A DNA stretch of 13,385 nucleotides from an uncultured Pseudomonadota bacterium (GTDB taxonomy: Bacteria > Pseudomonadota > Gammaproteobacteria > Burkholderiales > Eutrophovitaceae). The position numbers and the translations under genes were made by a program. A model generated the notes under the pieces. That model was not told where the DNA came from. It searched no databases and worked only from the letters and a program-made list of their open reading frames with translations. Location: assembly GCA_937983055.1 (NCBI GenBank), contig CALJLA010000086.1, positions 1 to 13,385 on the forward strand, given 5' to 3'. Shown here piece by piece: positions 1 to 7,246 of the stretch; position 1 is the first letter of the stretch, and each line of letters opens with the position of its first letter.

Positions 1-1009
1 CAGTTCCGGCGGCTCGGCCGCCGCGGTGGCCGCCCGCATCGCGCCGGCGGCCAGCGCGACCGACACCGGCGGCTCGATCCGGGAGCCGGCGGCCTTTTCC
101 GGCGTCACCGGCATCAAGCCAACCTACGGCCGCGCCTCGCGCTGGGGGATGATCGCCTTTGCCTCCAGCCTGGACCAGGCCGGCATCATGACCACTTCGG
201 CCGAGGACGCCGCGCTGATCTTCAATGCGATGCTGGGCTTCGACCCCCGGGACTCGACCAGCGTCGATCGGCCGGGCGAGGACTACACCCGCGAGCTGGA
301 CGGCGATCTCGAGGGCCTGCGCATCGGCGTGCCCGGCGAGTTCTTCGGCGCCGGACTGGCCCCCGAAGTGGAGCAGGCGGTCCGCGCCGCGCTCGAGACC
401 TATGTGAAGCTCGGTGCCCGGCTGGTCGACATCTCCCTGCCCAATGCGCGGCTCGGCATCCCGGTCTATTACGTCATCGCCCCGGCGGAATGCTCGTCGA
501 ACCTGAGCCGATTCGACGGCGTGCGCTACGGCCACCGCGCCCGGCAGTACCGCGACCTGACCGACATGATGAAGAAGACCCGCGCCGAAGGCTTCGGCCC
601 GGAGCCGAAGCGCCGCATCCTGATCGGCACCTACGTGCTCTCGCACGGCTACTACGATGCCTATTACCTGAAGGCCCAGCAGGTGCGCCGCCTGATCGCC
701 GACGAGTTCCAGCAGGCTTTCCGGCAATGCGACGTGATCGCCGGCCCGGTCACCACCGGGGTCGCCTTCGACTTCGGCGAAAAGGCGGCCGACCCGGTGT
801 CGATGTATCTGTCCGACCTCTACACCATTCCCGGCAGCCTGGCCGGCATCCCCGGCATGAGCATTCCCTGCGGGTTTGGCGCAAAGGGCCGCCCCGTGGG
901 CCTGCAGCTGATGGCGAATTATTTCGAGGAAGCGAAGCTTCTCGGCGTGGCGCACCGTTACCAGCAGTCCACCGACTGGCACCTGCGCGTGCCGCCGGGA
1001 TTTGAGTGA
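1..1009 (+). CDS. gatA: Glutamyl/aspartyl-tRNA amidotransferase subunit A, 3' part (5' end outside window)
   Basis: This is the amidase subunit of GatCAB. It releases ammonia from glutamine and passes it to GatB to convert Glu-tRNA(Gln) or Asp-tRNA(Asn) to the amide form. The reading frame is open from the window edge (first whole codon at base 2) and stops with TGA at 1007-1009, giving 335 visible residues. It opens inside the amidase signature: SSGGSAAAVAA at the edge, then DTGGSIREPAAF and GIKPTYGRASRWG. By family knowledge the cis-Ser is the first visible Ser (bases 2-4) and the acyl-enzyme nucleophile is the Ser of DTGGS (bases 74-76). The catalytic Lys lies upstream, off window. The C-terminal part (DVIAGPVTTGVAF; IPGMSIPCGF; GRPVGLQLMA) is typical and complete. 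The ATG at base 26 is internal to the signature, so it is not the start. gatB follows after a 186-bp gap, which is unusually wide for this pair. Confidence 0.96.
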   Translation, partial: SSGGSAAAVAARIAPAASATDTGGSIREPAAFSGVTGIKPTYGRASRWGMIAFASSLDQAGIMTTSAEDAALIFNAMLGFDPRDSTSVDRPGEDYTRELDGDLEGLRIGVPGEFFGAGLAPEVEQAVRAALETYVKLGARLVDISLPNARLGIPVYYVIAPAECSSNLSRFDGVRYGHRARQYRDLTDMMKKTRAEGFGPEPKRRILIGTYVLSHGYYDAYYLKAQQVRRLIADEFQQAFRQCDVIAGPVTTGVAFDFGEKAADPVSMYLSDLYTIPGSLAGIPGMSIPCGFGAKGRPVGLQLMANYFEEAKLLGVAHRYQQSTDWHLRVPPGFE

Positions 1010-1010
1010 T

Positions 1011-1187
1011 GTTTTTTTGACCACAGAGGCACAGAGAACACAGAGGGATCAAGAAAAAGGGGCGGCTGCCGCGCGGCGTGGAAACGATGGCGTGGCAACG
1101 GATGGTGCGCGCTTCGTGATGGAATCGCACTTTCGCTTTTCCTCAGTGCCCTCTGTGCCCTCGTTGCCTCTGTGTTGAGATAAAAAC
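1011..1187. repeat. Inverted-repeat (MITE-like) intergenic element between gatA and gatB
   Basis: The non-coding gap between gatA and gatB is almost filled by an imperfect inverted repeat. The left end is GTTTTTTTGACCACAGAGGC (1011-1030). It then repeats CACAGAG at 1022, 1030 and 1039. The right end (bases 1142-1187), read on the other strand, begins GTTTTTATCTCAACACAGAGGC and continues GAGGGCACAGAGGG. The outermost GTTTTT bases and the CACAGAGGCA core match between the arms. The roughly 95-base interior shows no convincing gene. I recall CCACAGAGGCACAGAG-type repeats as common in environmental proteobacterial genomes, but I cannot search here. I see no transposase and no clear target-site duplication. 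It could be a non-autonomous mobile element or a REP-like intergenic repeat. Its right end lies 8 bp before the gatB ATG. Confidence 0.7.
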
Positions 1188-1195
1188 GCGCAACC

Positions 1196-2644
1196 ATGGA
1201 CTGGGAAATCGTCATCGGGCTGGAAACCCACGCCCAGCTCTCGACGCAGTCGAAGATCTTTTCCGGAGCCTCGACCGCCTTCGGCGCTGCGCCCAACACC
1301 CAGGCCTGCGCGGTCGACATGGCGCTGCCCGGGGTGCTGCCGGTGCTCAACCGCGGCGCGGTCGAGCGGGCGATCCGCTTCGGCATCGCCGTTGGCGGCA
1401 CGGTGCAGCGGCGCTCGATCTTCGCGCGCAAGAATTACTTTTATCCCGATCTGCCCAAGGGCTATCAGATCAGCCAGTACGAGATCCCGATCGTTTTGGG
1501 CGGCAGCCTCACCATCCGCGTCGGCGATGCCGACAAGACGGTGCGGCTCACCCGTGCGCACCTGGAGGAAGACGCCGGCAAATCGCTGCATGAGGATTTC
1601 CACGGGATGTCGGGCATCGACCTGAACCGCGCCGGCACCCCGCTGCTCGAGATCGTGAGCGAGCCCGACCTGCGCTCGGCGGAGGAGGCGGTGGCGTACG
1701 CAAAAACGCTGCATGCGCTGGTGCGCTGGATCGGCATCTGCGACGGCAATATGCAGGAAGGCAGCTTCCGCTGCGACGCCAACGTGTCGGTCCGGCGCCG
1801 CGGCGACAGCGCTTTCGGCACCCGGCGCGAGATCAAGAACCTCAACTCCTTCCGCTTCCTGCAGCAGGCGATCGAGTACGAGGCGAAGTGGCAGATCGAA
1901 ACGCTGGAAGACGGCGGCCGGATCGAGCAGGCCACGGTGCTGTTCGATCCCGATACCGGCGAGACGCGCGCCATGCGCACCAAGGAAGATGCGCACGATT
2001 ACCGCTATTTTCCCGACCCGGACCTGTTGCCCCTCACGATCGGCGAGGACTGGTTCGACGCGGTGCGCGCGGCGATGCCGGAACTGCCCGAGGCGCTCAA
2101 GCAGCGCTATCAGGACGACTACGGCCTGGGCGGCTACGACGCCAACCTGCTCGCGTCGGACCGGGAGACGGCCCGCTACTTCGAGGATGTGCTGGCGGCG
2201 CTGAAAGCACCCGACCCCGCCGCCGGGGCCAAGCTCGCCGCCAACTGGATCAACGGCGAGCTGGCCGCACGGCTGAACCGCGCCGAACTCGGCATCGAAG
2301 CCTCGCCGGTGAGCGCAGAGATGCTGTCGGGGCTGCTCGTGCGCATCGCCGACGGCACCCTGTCCTCCAAGCTGGCGAAGGAAGTGTTCGAGGCGATGTG
2401 GAACGGCGAGGGCGGCGCCGACGCGATCATCGAGGCGCGCGGCCTGAAGCAGATCTCCGACAGCAGTGCGATCGAAAAACTGGTCGACGAGGTGCTTGCC
2501 GGCAATGCCCAGCAGGTCGCGGACTACCGCGCCGGCAAGGAGAAAGCCTTCAACTCGCTGGTCGGCCAAGTGATGAAGGCCAGCCGCGGCAAGGCCAATC
2601 CCGCGCAGGTAAACGAGATTCTCAGGAAAAAGCTCGCGCGCTGA
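1196..2644 (+). CDS. gatB: Glutamyl/aspartyl-tRNA amidotransferase subunit B
   Basis: GatB binds mischarged Glu-tRNA(Gln) or Asp-tRNA(Asn), phosphorylates the side-chain carboxylate with ATP, and amidates it with ammonia channelled from GatA. It has 482 residues, the usual family length. The start MDWEIVIGLETHAQL is the canonical N-terminus and includes the GLETH segment (8-12) that lines the kinase site in known structures. Other family blocks are PDLPKGYQISQ (84-94), DLNRAGTPLLEIVSEPD (142-158), EGSFRCDANVSVR (188-200) and GTRREIKNLNSFRFL. The last 150 or so residues form the helical, tRNA-binding GatB/YqeY domain and end in NEILRKKLAR. No Shine-Dalgarno sequence sits at normal distance: the nearest purine run (GAGA, 1177-1180) is 15 bp away and belongs to the upstream repeat element. 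The gene runs tail to tail into pyrE with a 14-bp gap. Confidence 0.97.
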   Translation: MDWEIVIGLETHAQLSTQSKIFSGASTAFGAAPNTQACAVDMALPGVLPVLNRGAVERAIRFGIAVGGTVQRRSIFARKNYFYPDLPKGYQISQYEIPIVLGGSLTIRVGDADKTVRLTRAHLEEDAGKSLHEDFHGMSGIDLNRAGTPLLEIVSEPDLRSAEEAVAYAKTLHALVRWIGICDGNMQEGSFRCDANVSVRRRGDSAFGTRREIKNLNSFRFLQQAIEYEAKWQIETLEDGGRIEQATVLFDPDTGETRAMRTKEDAHDYRYFPDPDLLPLTIGEDWFDAVRAAMPELPEALKQRYQDDYGLGGYDANLLASDRETARYFEDVLAALKAPDPAAGAKLAANWINGELAARLNRAELGIEASPVSAEMLSGLLVRIADGTLSSKLAKEVFEAMWNGEGGADAIIEARGLKQISDSSAIEKLVDEVLAGNAQQVADYRAGKEKAFNSLVGQVMKASRGKANPAQVNEILRKKLAR

Positions 2645-2660
2645 CGCGCCCGCGCGCGCT
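2631..2660. terminator. Candidate bidirectional hairpin at the gatB/pyrE convergence
   Basis: Bases 2631-2640 (AGCTCGCGCG) pair with 2651-2660 (CGCGCGCGCT): ten positions with one T/C mismatch and a 10-base loop. The stem spans the stop codon of gatB and reaches the stop of pyrE, so one hairpin could serve both convergent transcripts. There is no U-tract on either side, so if it terminates it is not a textbook intrinsic terminator. In DNA this rich in GCGC such a stem could also arise by chance. Confidence 0.35.
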
Positions 2661-3306
2661 ACGGGACGACGCCGTACTGTTCCCGGTAGCGGCGCACCGC
2701 GGCCAGCTCTTCGCCGAGCCGGGATTCCGACTCCAGAAAGGCGATCAGATCGTCGAGCGTGGCGATGCTGATCACCGGCATGCCGAACTGGCTGCGCACC
2801 TCCTGCACCGCCGACTGTTCGCTGCGGCCGCGCTCCATGCGATCGAGCGCGATCACCACGCCGCAGGGCTGGGCGCCGGCGGCGCGGATGATCTCGACCG
2901 ACTCGCGCACCGAAGTGCCCGCGGAGATGACGTCGTCGACGATCAGCACCCGTCCGGCGAGCGGCGCGCCGACCGTGCTGCCGCCTTCGCCGTGGTCCTT
3001 CGCCTCCTTGCGGTTGAAGGCGAAAGGCACGCGCCGCCCCGCTTCCGCCAGCGCGATTGCGCCCGCCGCCGCCAGCGGGATGCCCTTGTAGGCCGGTCCG
3101 AACAGCATGTCGAAGTCCACGCCCGATGCAATGACCGCTTTCGCGTAGAATTGCCCGAGCCGTCGCAGCGAGTCGCCGTCGTTGAACTGGCCGGCGTTGA
3201 AGAAGTAAGGCGAAAGCCGGCCAGCCTTGGTCTTGAATTCGCCGAAGCACAGCACCTGCTGCGCCAGGGCGAAACGAATGAATTCCTGCCTGAAATCCGA
3301 ACTCAT
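2659..3306 (-). CDS. pyrE: Orotate phosphoribosyltransferase
   Basis: It transfers the phosphoribosyl group of PRPP to orotate to give OMP, the fifth step of de novo pyrimidine synthesis, in the cytoplasm. It has 215 residues, close to the 213 of the E. coli enzyme. The PRPP-binding motif VLIVDDVISAGTS is at 120-132. The flexible catalytic loop NRKEAKDHGEGG (98-109) keeps R99, K100, K103 and H105. FGEFKTKAGRLSPYFFN (21-37) and FGPAYKGIPLA (69-79) carry the conserved lysines K27 and K74. The start MSSDFRQEFIRFALAQ fits the family N-terminus, and a weak GAAG lies 6 bases before the ATG. It is transcribed away from xth, with 3 bp between the two start codons, so its promoter must lie inside xth. 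It faces gatB tail to tail. Nothing looks degraded. Confidence 0.97.
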   Translation of the reverse strand: MSSDFRQEFIRFALAQQVLCFGEFKTKAGRLSPYFFNAGQFNDGDSLRRLGQFYAKAVIASGVDFDMLFGPAYKGIPLAAAGAIALAEAGRRVPFAFNRKEAKDHGEGGSTVGAPLAGRVLIVDDVISAGTSVRESVEIIRAAGAQPCGVVIALDRMERGRSEQSAVQEVRSQFGMPVISIATLDDLIAFLESESRLGEELAAVRRYREQYGVVP

Positions 3307-3309
3307 CGC

Positions 3310-4086
3310 GTGCTTCGCATCGTCTCGCTGAATCTAAACGGCATAAGATCGGCCGTCAACAAAGGTTTCCTCGGCTGGATGAATGCCTCCGGTGCCGACG
3401 TGGTATGCGTGCAGGAGATCAAGGCGCACGCCGAAGCGATGGCCGACGCGGTGCGCAATCCCGACGGGTATACCGGCTTCTTCCACCATGCCGTGCGCCT
3501 CGGCTACAGCGGCGTCGGGCTCTACTGCAGGCGCAAGCCGGACCGCATCGTGGAAGGCGTGGGCATCGCCGACATCGACGCCGAGGGCCGATACATCGAG
3601 GCGCAGTTCGGCAAGCTGTCGGTGGTGTCGATCTACGTGCCCTCCGGATCGAGTTCGCCGGAGCGGCTCGCCATCAAGTTCAGCTTCATGGAGCGGCTGA
3701 TCGCGCCGCTGCACCGGCTGGCGGCCAGCGGCCGCGACGTGATCCTGTGCGGCGACTGGAACGTCGCCCACAAGCCGATCGATCTGAAGAACTGGCGCGC
3801 CAACCAGAAGAACTCCGGCTTCCTGCCGGAGGAGCGCGAGTGGCTGTCCGGCGTATTCGACAGGCTCGGCTACGTCGACGTGTTCCGCACGCTCAACGCC
3901 GAGCCGGAGCAATACACCTGGTGGTCGAATCGCGGCCAGGCCTGGGCCAAGAACGTGGGCTGGCGCCTGGATTACCAGATCGCCACCCCGTCAATCGCTG
4001 CCACCGCCCGGCGCGCCGACATCTACAAGGCGCAGCGCTTCTCCGACCACGCGCCGCTGACCATCGATTACGATTATGCGCCCTGA
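3310..4086 (+). CDS. xth: Exodeoxyribonuclease III (AP endonuclease, ExoIII/APE1 family)
   Basis: It is a Mg2+-dependent AP endonuclease with 3'-5' exonuclease and 3'-phosphodiesterase activity, acting in base excision repair. It has 258 residues. The first is a GTG at 3310, giving (M)LRIVSLNLNGIRSA, which matches the family N-terminus; the next ATG is 23 codons in and would remove catalytic N8. Residues expected for the active site are present: N8 (SLNLNG), E36 (CVQEIK), D149 and N151 (CGDWNVAHKPID), and S245-D246-H247 (FSDHAPL). The DNA-contact region WWSNRGQAWAKNVGWRLDY is intact. There is no evident Shine-Dalgarno sequence. The gene is divergent from pyrE, 3 bp between start codons, and ampG begins 9 bp after its stop, so xth and ampG are probably co-transcribed. 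Other names are exoA and xthA. Confidence 0.93.
   Translation: MLRIVSLNLNGIRSAVNKGFLGWMNASGADVVCVQEIKAHAEAMADAVRNPDGYTGFFHHAVRLGYSGVGLYCRRKPDRIVEGVGIADIDAEGRYIEAQFGKLSVVSIYVPSGSSSPERLAIKFSFMERLIAPLHRLAASGRDVILCGDWNVAHKPIDLKNWRANQKNSGFLPEEREWLSGVFDRLGYVDVFRTLNAEPEQYTWWSNRGQAWAKNVGWRLDYQIATPSIAATARRADIYKAQRFSDHAPLTIDYDYAP
3331..3359 (-). promoter_or_regulatory. Probable sigma-70 promoter for pyrE, inside the xth coding region
   Basis: On the minus strand, TTGACG (3359-3354) and TAGATT (3336-3331) are separated by exactly 17 bases. The -35 box matches the consensus at 5 of 6 positions and the -10 at 4 of 6. Transcription would start near 3324, about 17 bases before the pyrE ATG. The site overlaps codons 8-17 of xth, including the conserved N-terminal LNLNGIR stretch. 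Promoter function is inferred from sequence only. Confidence 0.55.
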
Positions 4087-4095
4087 GCGCGCCAG

Positions 4096-5496
4096 ATGAT
4101 CGAGCCCGCCGCGCACCGCAGCTGGCATACCGACCCCACCGGCTCCCTCTCGCCGCGCGTCGCGCGCATGCTGCTGCTCGGGTTCTCCGCCGGGCTGCCA
4201 CTGCTGCTGCTGCTCGGGACCTTGTCCTTCCGGCTGCGCGAAGCCGGCATCGACCGCACGACTATCGGTTTCCTGAGCTGGGTCGGGCTCGCTTACGGCT
4301 TCAAGTGGGTGTGGGCGCCGCTGGTCGACCGCCTGCCGCTGCCGCTGCTCACGCGCCTGATGGGGCGGCGGCGCAGCTGGCTGATCACCGCGCAGCTGAT
4401 CATCGCGCTCGGCCTCGCCGGCATGGCGTTCACCGACCCCGCGACGGATCTGCATCGCCTGGTGGGGTTCGCCCTGCTGGTGGCTTTCTTCTCGGCCACC
4501 CAGGACATCGCGCTCGACGCCTTCCGCATCGAGTCGGCGCCGCCCGAGCGCCAGGGCGCGATGGCGGCGGCCTACCAGGTGGGCTACCGCGCGGCGATGA
4601 TCACCGCTTCGGCCGGCGCGCTGTGGATCGCCGCGCTGTTCGATCCGGACGAAGCGACCTACCAGCACGCGCCGTGGCTGATCGCCTATCTCGCCATGGC
4701 TTGCTGCATCGGGGTGGGCATGGTCACGGTGCTGTTCTCGCGCGAGCCGTCGGTGGCGGTGCCGGCGGAAACCGCCTCGCGCGAGCAGCGCATGGCCGAG
4801 CGGCTGCACCGCCATCACCTGCCCGACCGCGCCGCCGACCTGCTCGCCTGGTTCTACTCGGCGGTGGTCAGCCCGTTCCTGGATTTCGTGCTGCGCTACC
4901 GCTGGCAGGCGGCGCTGCTGCTGGCGCTGATCGGCACCTACCGCATCTCCGACATCGTGCTGGGCGTCATGTCCAACCCGTTCTATCACGACATGGGGTT
5001 CACCAAGGAGCAGGTGGCCGCGGTGTCCGGGGTCTACGGCGTGATCATGACGCTGACCGGCGCGGCGATCGGCGGCGTGCTGACGCTGCGCTTCGGCGTG
5101 ATGCGGGTGCTGCTGCTCGGGGCGGCGCTCGCGCCGCTCACCAACCTGCTGTTTGCCTGGCTGGCGACGCACGGGCACGACATCCGGGCGCTGGTGCTGG
5201 TGATCTCGGCGGACAACCTGAGCGCCGGCATCGCCAGCGCCGCCTTCATCGCCTACCTGTCGGGGCTGACCAACGTGGCGTACTCCGCGACCCAGTACGC
5301 GCTGTTCAGCTCGGTGATGCTGCTGCTGCCCAAATTCGTCGCCGGCTGGTCGGGCTGGGCAGTCGACAGCTTCGGCTACGAAGCCTTCTTCGTCGGCACC
5401 GCGCTGCTCGGCACCCCGGTGCTGCTGCTCACCTGGCTCGCCTCGCGCAGCCAGCGCACCGCGATTCAGGCGGCGGCGAAGTTGTCGAACCGGTAA
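4096..5496 (+). CDS. ampG: AmpG-family muropeptide permease (MFS)
   Basis: This inner-membrane major facilitator transporter is predicted to import GlcNAc-1,6-anhydro-MurNAc muropeptides for peptidoglycan recycling, which in many species also feeds beta-lactamase induction. It has 466 residues, close to E. coli AmpG (491). Visible are about 12 hydrophobic segments, a first one at 23-44, and an MFS motif A-like loop at 78-94 (DRL through GRRRSW). The AmpG hallmark SATQDIALDAFRIE is at 133-146. A polar central loop lies around 215-255. The second half includes the conserved ADNLSAG (372-378) and ATQYALFSS (398-406). The ATG at 4096 has no strong ribosome site but is 9 bp after the xth stop. Its last 31 bp overlap the 3' end of metW on the other strand. 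No ampC, ampR or other recycling gene is nearby, so the exact substrate rests on family membership. A general MFS sugar transporter is less likely. Confidence 0.88.
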   Translation: MIEPAAHRSWHTDPTGSLSPRVARMLLLGFSAGLPLLLLLGTLSFRLREAGIDRTTIGFLSWVGLAYGFKWVWAPLVDRLPLPLLTRLMGRRRSWLITAQLIIALGLAGMAFTDPATDLHRLVGFALLVAFFSATQDIALDAFRIESAPPERQGAMAAAYQVGYRAAMITASAGALWIAALFDPDEATYQHAPWLIAYLAMACCIGVGMVTVLFSREPSVAVPAETASREQRMAERLHRHHLPDRAADLLAWFYSAVVSPFLDFVLRYRWQAALLLALIGTYRISDIVLGVMSNPFYHDMGFTKEQVAAVSGVYGVIMTLTGAAIGGVLTLRFGVMRVLLLGAALAPLTNLLFAWLATHGHDIRALVLVISADNLSAGIASAAFIAYLSGLTNVAYSATQYALFSSVMLLLPKFVAGWSGWAVDSFGYEAFFVGTALLGTPVLLLTWLASRSQRTAIQAAAKLSNR

Positions 5497-6098
5497 ACGG
5501 CGATCGCGCCCAGCAGGTTCGGCGCGAACCGCACCTCCGAGCCGTCCTCACCCAGCACCACCCGCTCGAGAATGCGCACCGAATGGCCGGCGCAGAAGAT
5601 CTCGAAGTCGTCGATCGTGAAAAGATGGATGTTCGGCGTGTCGTACCACTGGTACGGCAGTTCCTTCGACACCGGCATGCGGCCCATGAAGATCTGCATG
5701 CGATGCCGCCAGTAGCCAAAGTTCGGAAACGTCACGATACCCTCGCGGCCGACGCGCACCATCTCGCGCACGATGCGCTCGGTGTGGCGCACCGCCTGCA
5801 GCGTGAGCGACAGCACCACATGATCGAAGGAGTCGGTGTCGAAACCGGACAGGCCCGACTCCAGGTCGGCCTGCAGCACGTTGACGCCGTTGCGCACACT
5901 CGCCAGCACTTTCGCGTCGTCGATCTCGATGCCGTAGCCATGGGCACCGCGCGTCTCGCGCAGGTAGCGCAGCAGCGAGCCGTCGCCGCAGCCGAGGTCG
6001 AGCACCCGCGCGCCGGGCTTGATCCAGCGGCCGATCGCCTCGAAGTCGCGGCGTCCCGCGAGCTTCGGCGAGGCGGCAGGGCCGGCGGCCGTCATCAT
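5466..6098 (-). CDS. metW: Methionine biosynthesis protein MetW (class I SAM-dependent methyltransferase fold)
   Basis: MetW is encoded next to metX in many proteobacteria and is needed for, or stimulates, homoserine acylation in methionine synthesis; its own chemistry is not well settled. It has 210 residues. The SAM-binding glycine motif VLDLGCGDG is at 32-40, followed by an acidic strand end (GYGIEIDD, 54-61) and QADLESGL (76-83). The family-specific blocks FPNFGYWRHR (124-133) and WYDTPNIHLFT (151-161) separate it from generic methyltransferases. The ATG at 6098 overlaps the metX stop as ATGA, a classic translational-coupling junction. A second ATG follows immediately, so the start could be one codon later. 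The first 20 or so residues before DFEAIGRWIKPG look unstructured. The 3' end overlaps ampG by 31 bp. Confidence 0.95.
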   Translation of the reverse strand: MMTAAGPAASPKLAGRRDFEAIGRWIKPGARVLDLGCGDGSLLRYLRETRGAHGYGIEIDDAKVLASVRNGVNVLQADLESGLSGFDTDSFDHVVLSLTLQAVRHTERIVREMVRVGREGIVTFPNFGYWRHRMQIFMGRMPVSKELPYQWYDTPNIHLFTIDDFEIFCAGHSVRILERVVLGEDGSEVRFAPNLLGAIAVYRFDNFAAA

Positions 6099-7219
6099 GC
6101 GCGCGCCCTTTCCAGATAGGCGCGGATCAGGTCGTGATAGCGCGCATCGTCCATGAGAAAGGCGTCGTGACCATGCGGCGCCTCGATCTCGGCATAGCAG
6201 ACGTTGAGCCGGTTATCCACCAGCGCCTTGACGATCTCGCGCGAGCGCGCCGGCGAGAAGCGCCAGTCGGAGGTGAAGGACACCACCAGGTAGTTCGCCT
6301 GCGCCCCGGCGAGCGATGCCCGCAGGCTGCCGCCGTGGTCGGCGGCCGGGTCGAAGTAGTCGAGTGCCTTGGTGATGCGCAGATAGGTATTGGCATCGAA
6401 CTGGTCCGCGAACTTGTCGCCCTGGTAGCGCAGGTACGACTCGATCTGGAACTCGACGTCGAAGTTGAACTTCAGCACCCCTTCGCGCAGCGCGCGGCCG
6501 AATTTCTCCGCCATCGCGTCGTCCGACAGATAGGTGATGTGGCCGATCATGCGCGCGATACGCAGGCCCCGGCGCGGCACCACGCCGTGCTGGTAGAAAT
6601 GCCCGCCGTGAAAGTCAGGGTCGGAAGTGATCGCCTGGCGCGCCACCTCGTTGAACGCGATGTTCTGTGCCGACAGTTTCGGCGCCGCCGCGATGACCAG
6701 AGCGTTGGCCACGCGCCGCGGCTGGCTGATGGTCCACTGCAGCGCCTGCATCGCGCCCAGGCTGCCGCCCATCACCGCGGCGAAGCGCTCGATGCCGAGC
6801 CGGCTGGCGAGCCGTGCCTGGCATTCCACCCAGTCTTCCACCGTCACCAGCGGGAAATCGCCGCCATAGGGTCGGCCCGTCTCCGGGTTGACGCTGGCCG
6901 GGCCGGTGGAGCCGTGGCAGCCGCCGAGGTTGTTCACGCCGACCACGAAGAAGCGGTCGGTATCCACCGGCTTGCCGGGGCCGATGAGATTGTCCCACCA
7001 GCCGATGTTCTTCGGCTCGTCGGCATAGACGCCGGCGACGTGATGCGAGGCATTGAGCGCATGACACACCAGGATCGCGTTGTCGCGCGCAGGGTTGAGT
7101 TCACCGTAGGTCTCGTAGGCAAGGTCGTAGGCGGCCAGCCGCGCGCCGCTCTTCAGCGCGATCGGCTGGTCGAAATGCATGAACTGGGGGGCGACGGTGC
7201 CTACGCTGCCTTCCGGCAT
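6095..7219 (-). CDS. metX: Homoserine O-acyltransferase (MetX; probably succinyl-CoA dependent)
   Basis: It acylates the hydroxyl of L-homoserine, committing it to methionine. It has 374 residues in the alpha/beta-hydrolase fold. The nucleophile elbow GGSLGAMQ gives S153; the acid is D318 in TSDWRFSP and the base is H351 in PHGHDAFL. NNLGGCHGSTGPASVNP (96-112) is the conserved family block. The start was set at 7219 (MPEGSVGTVAPQFMHF), with GAAAG (7231-7227) seven bases upstream; the frame stays open to 7315, but that extension would run into lptE. R320, two residues after the catalytic Asp, is the position I recall as governing acyl-CoA choice, with Arg typical of succinyltransferases (metXS). 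Acetyl-CoA use remains possible. It is translationally coupled to metW, and a TATAAT box lies 27 bases upstream. Confidence 0.95.
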   Translation of the reverse strand: MPEGSVGTVAPQFMHFDQPIALKSGARLAAYDLAYETYGELNPARDNAILVCHALNASHHVAGVYADEPKNIGWWDNLIGPGKPVDTDRFFVVGVNNLGGCHGSTGPASVNPETGRPYGGDFPLVTVEDWVECQARLASRLGIERFAAVMGGSLGAMQALQWTISQPRRVANALVIAAAPKLSAQNIAFNEVARQAITSDPDFHGGHFYQHGVVPRRGLRIARMIGHITYLSDDAMAEKFGRALREGVLKFNFDVEFQIESYLRYQGDKFADQFDANTYLRITKALDYFDPAADHGGSLRASLAGAQANYLVVSFTSDWRFSPARSREIVKALVDNRLNVCYAEIEAPHGHDAFLMDDARYHDLIRAYLERARA

Positions 7220-7246
7220 GATCAGTCTTTCGCGTGTGAGCGCGCG

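Noticed and set aside
1022..1180. CRISPR-like short repeats
   Set aside because: Units are only 7-9 bases with no unique spacers, and no cas gene is present. They belong to the inverted-repeat element.
1049..3250. Very long minus-strand open frame (733 codons) across gatB and pyrE
   Set aside because: Its product is Arg/Ala/Gly-rich with no family blocks and lies opposite gatB, whose product is unmistakable. It is a GC-rich shadow frame.
1959..4086. Single fusion protein reading through from the gatB region into xth
   Set aside because: The frame is open by chance from inside gatB. Family similarity begins only at the GTG at 3310, and the upstream part is antisense to pyrE.
3405..6119. 904-codon plus-strand open frame over xth, ampG and metW
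   Set aside because: It is out of frame with three clear genes and is low-complexity Arg/Ala-rich.
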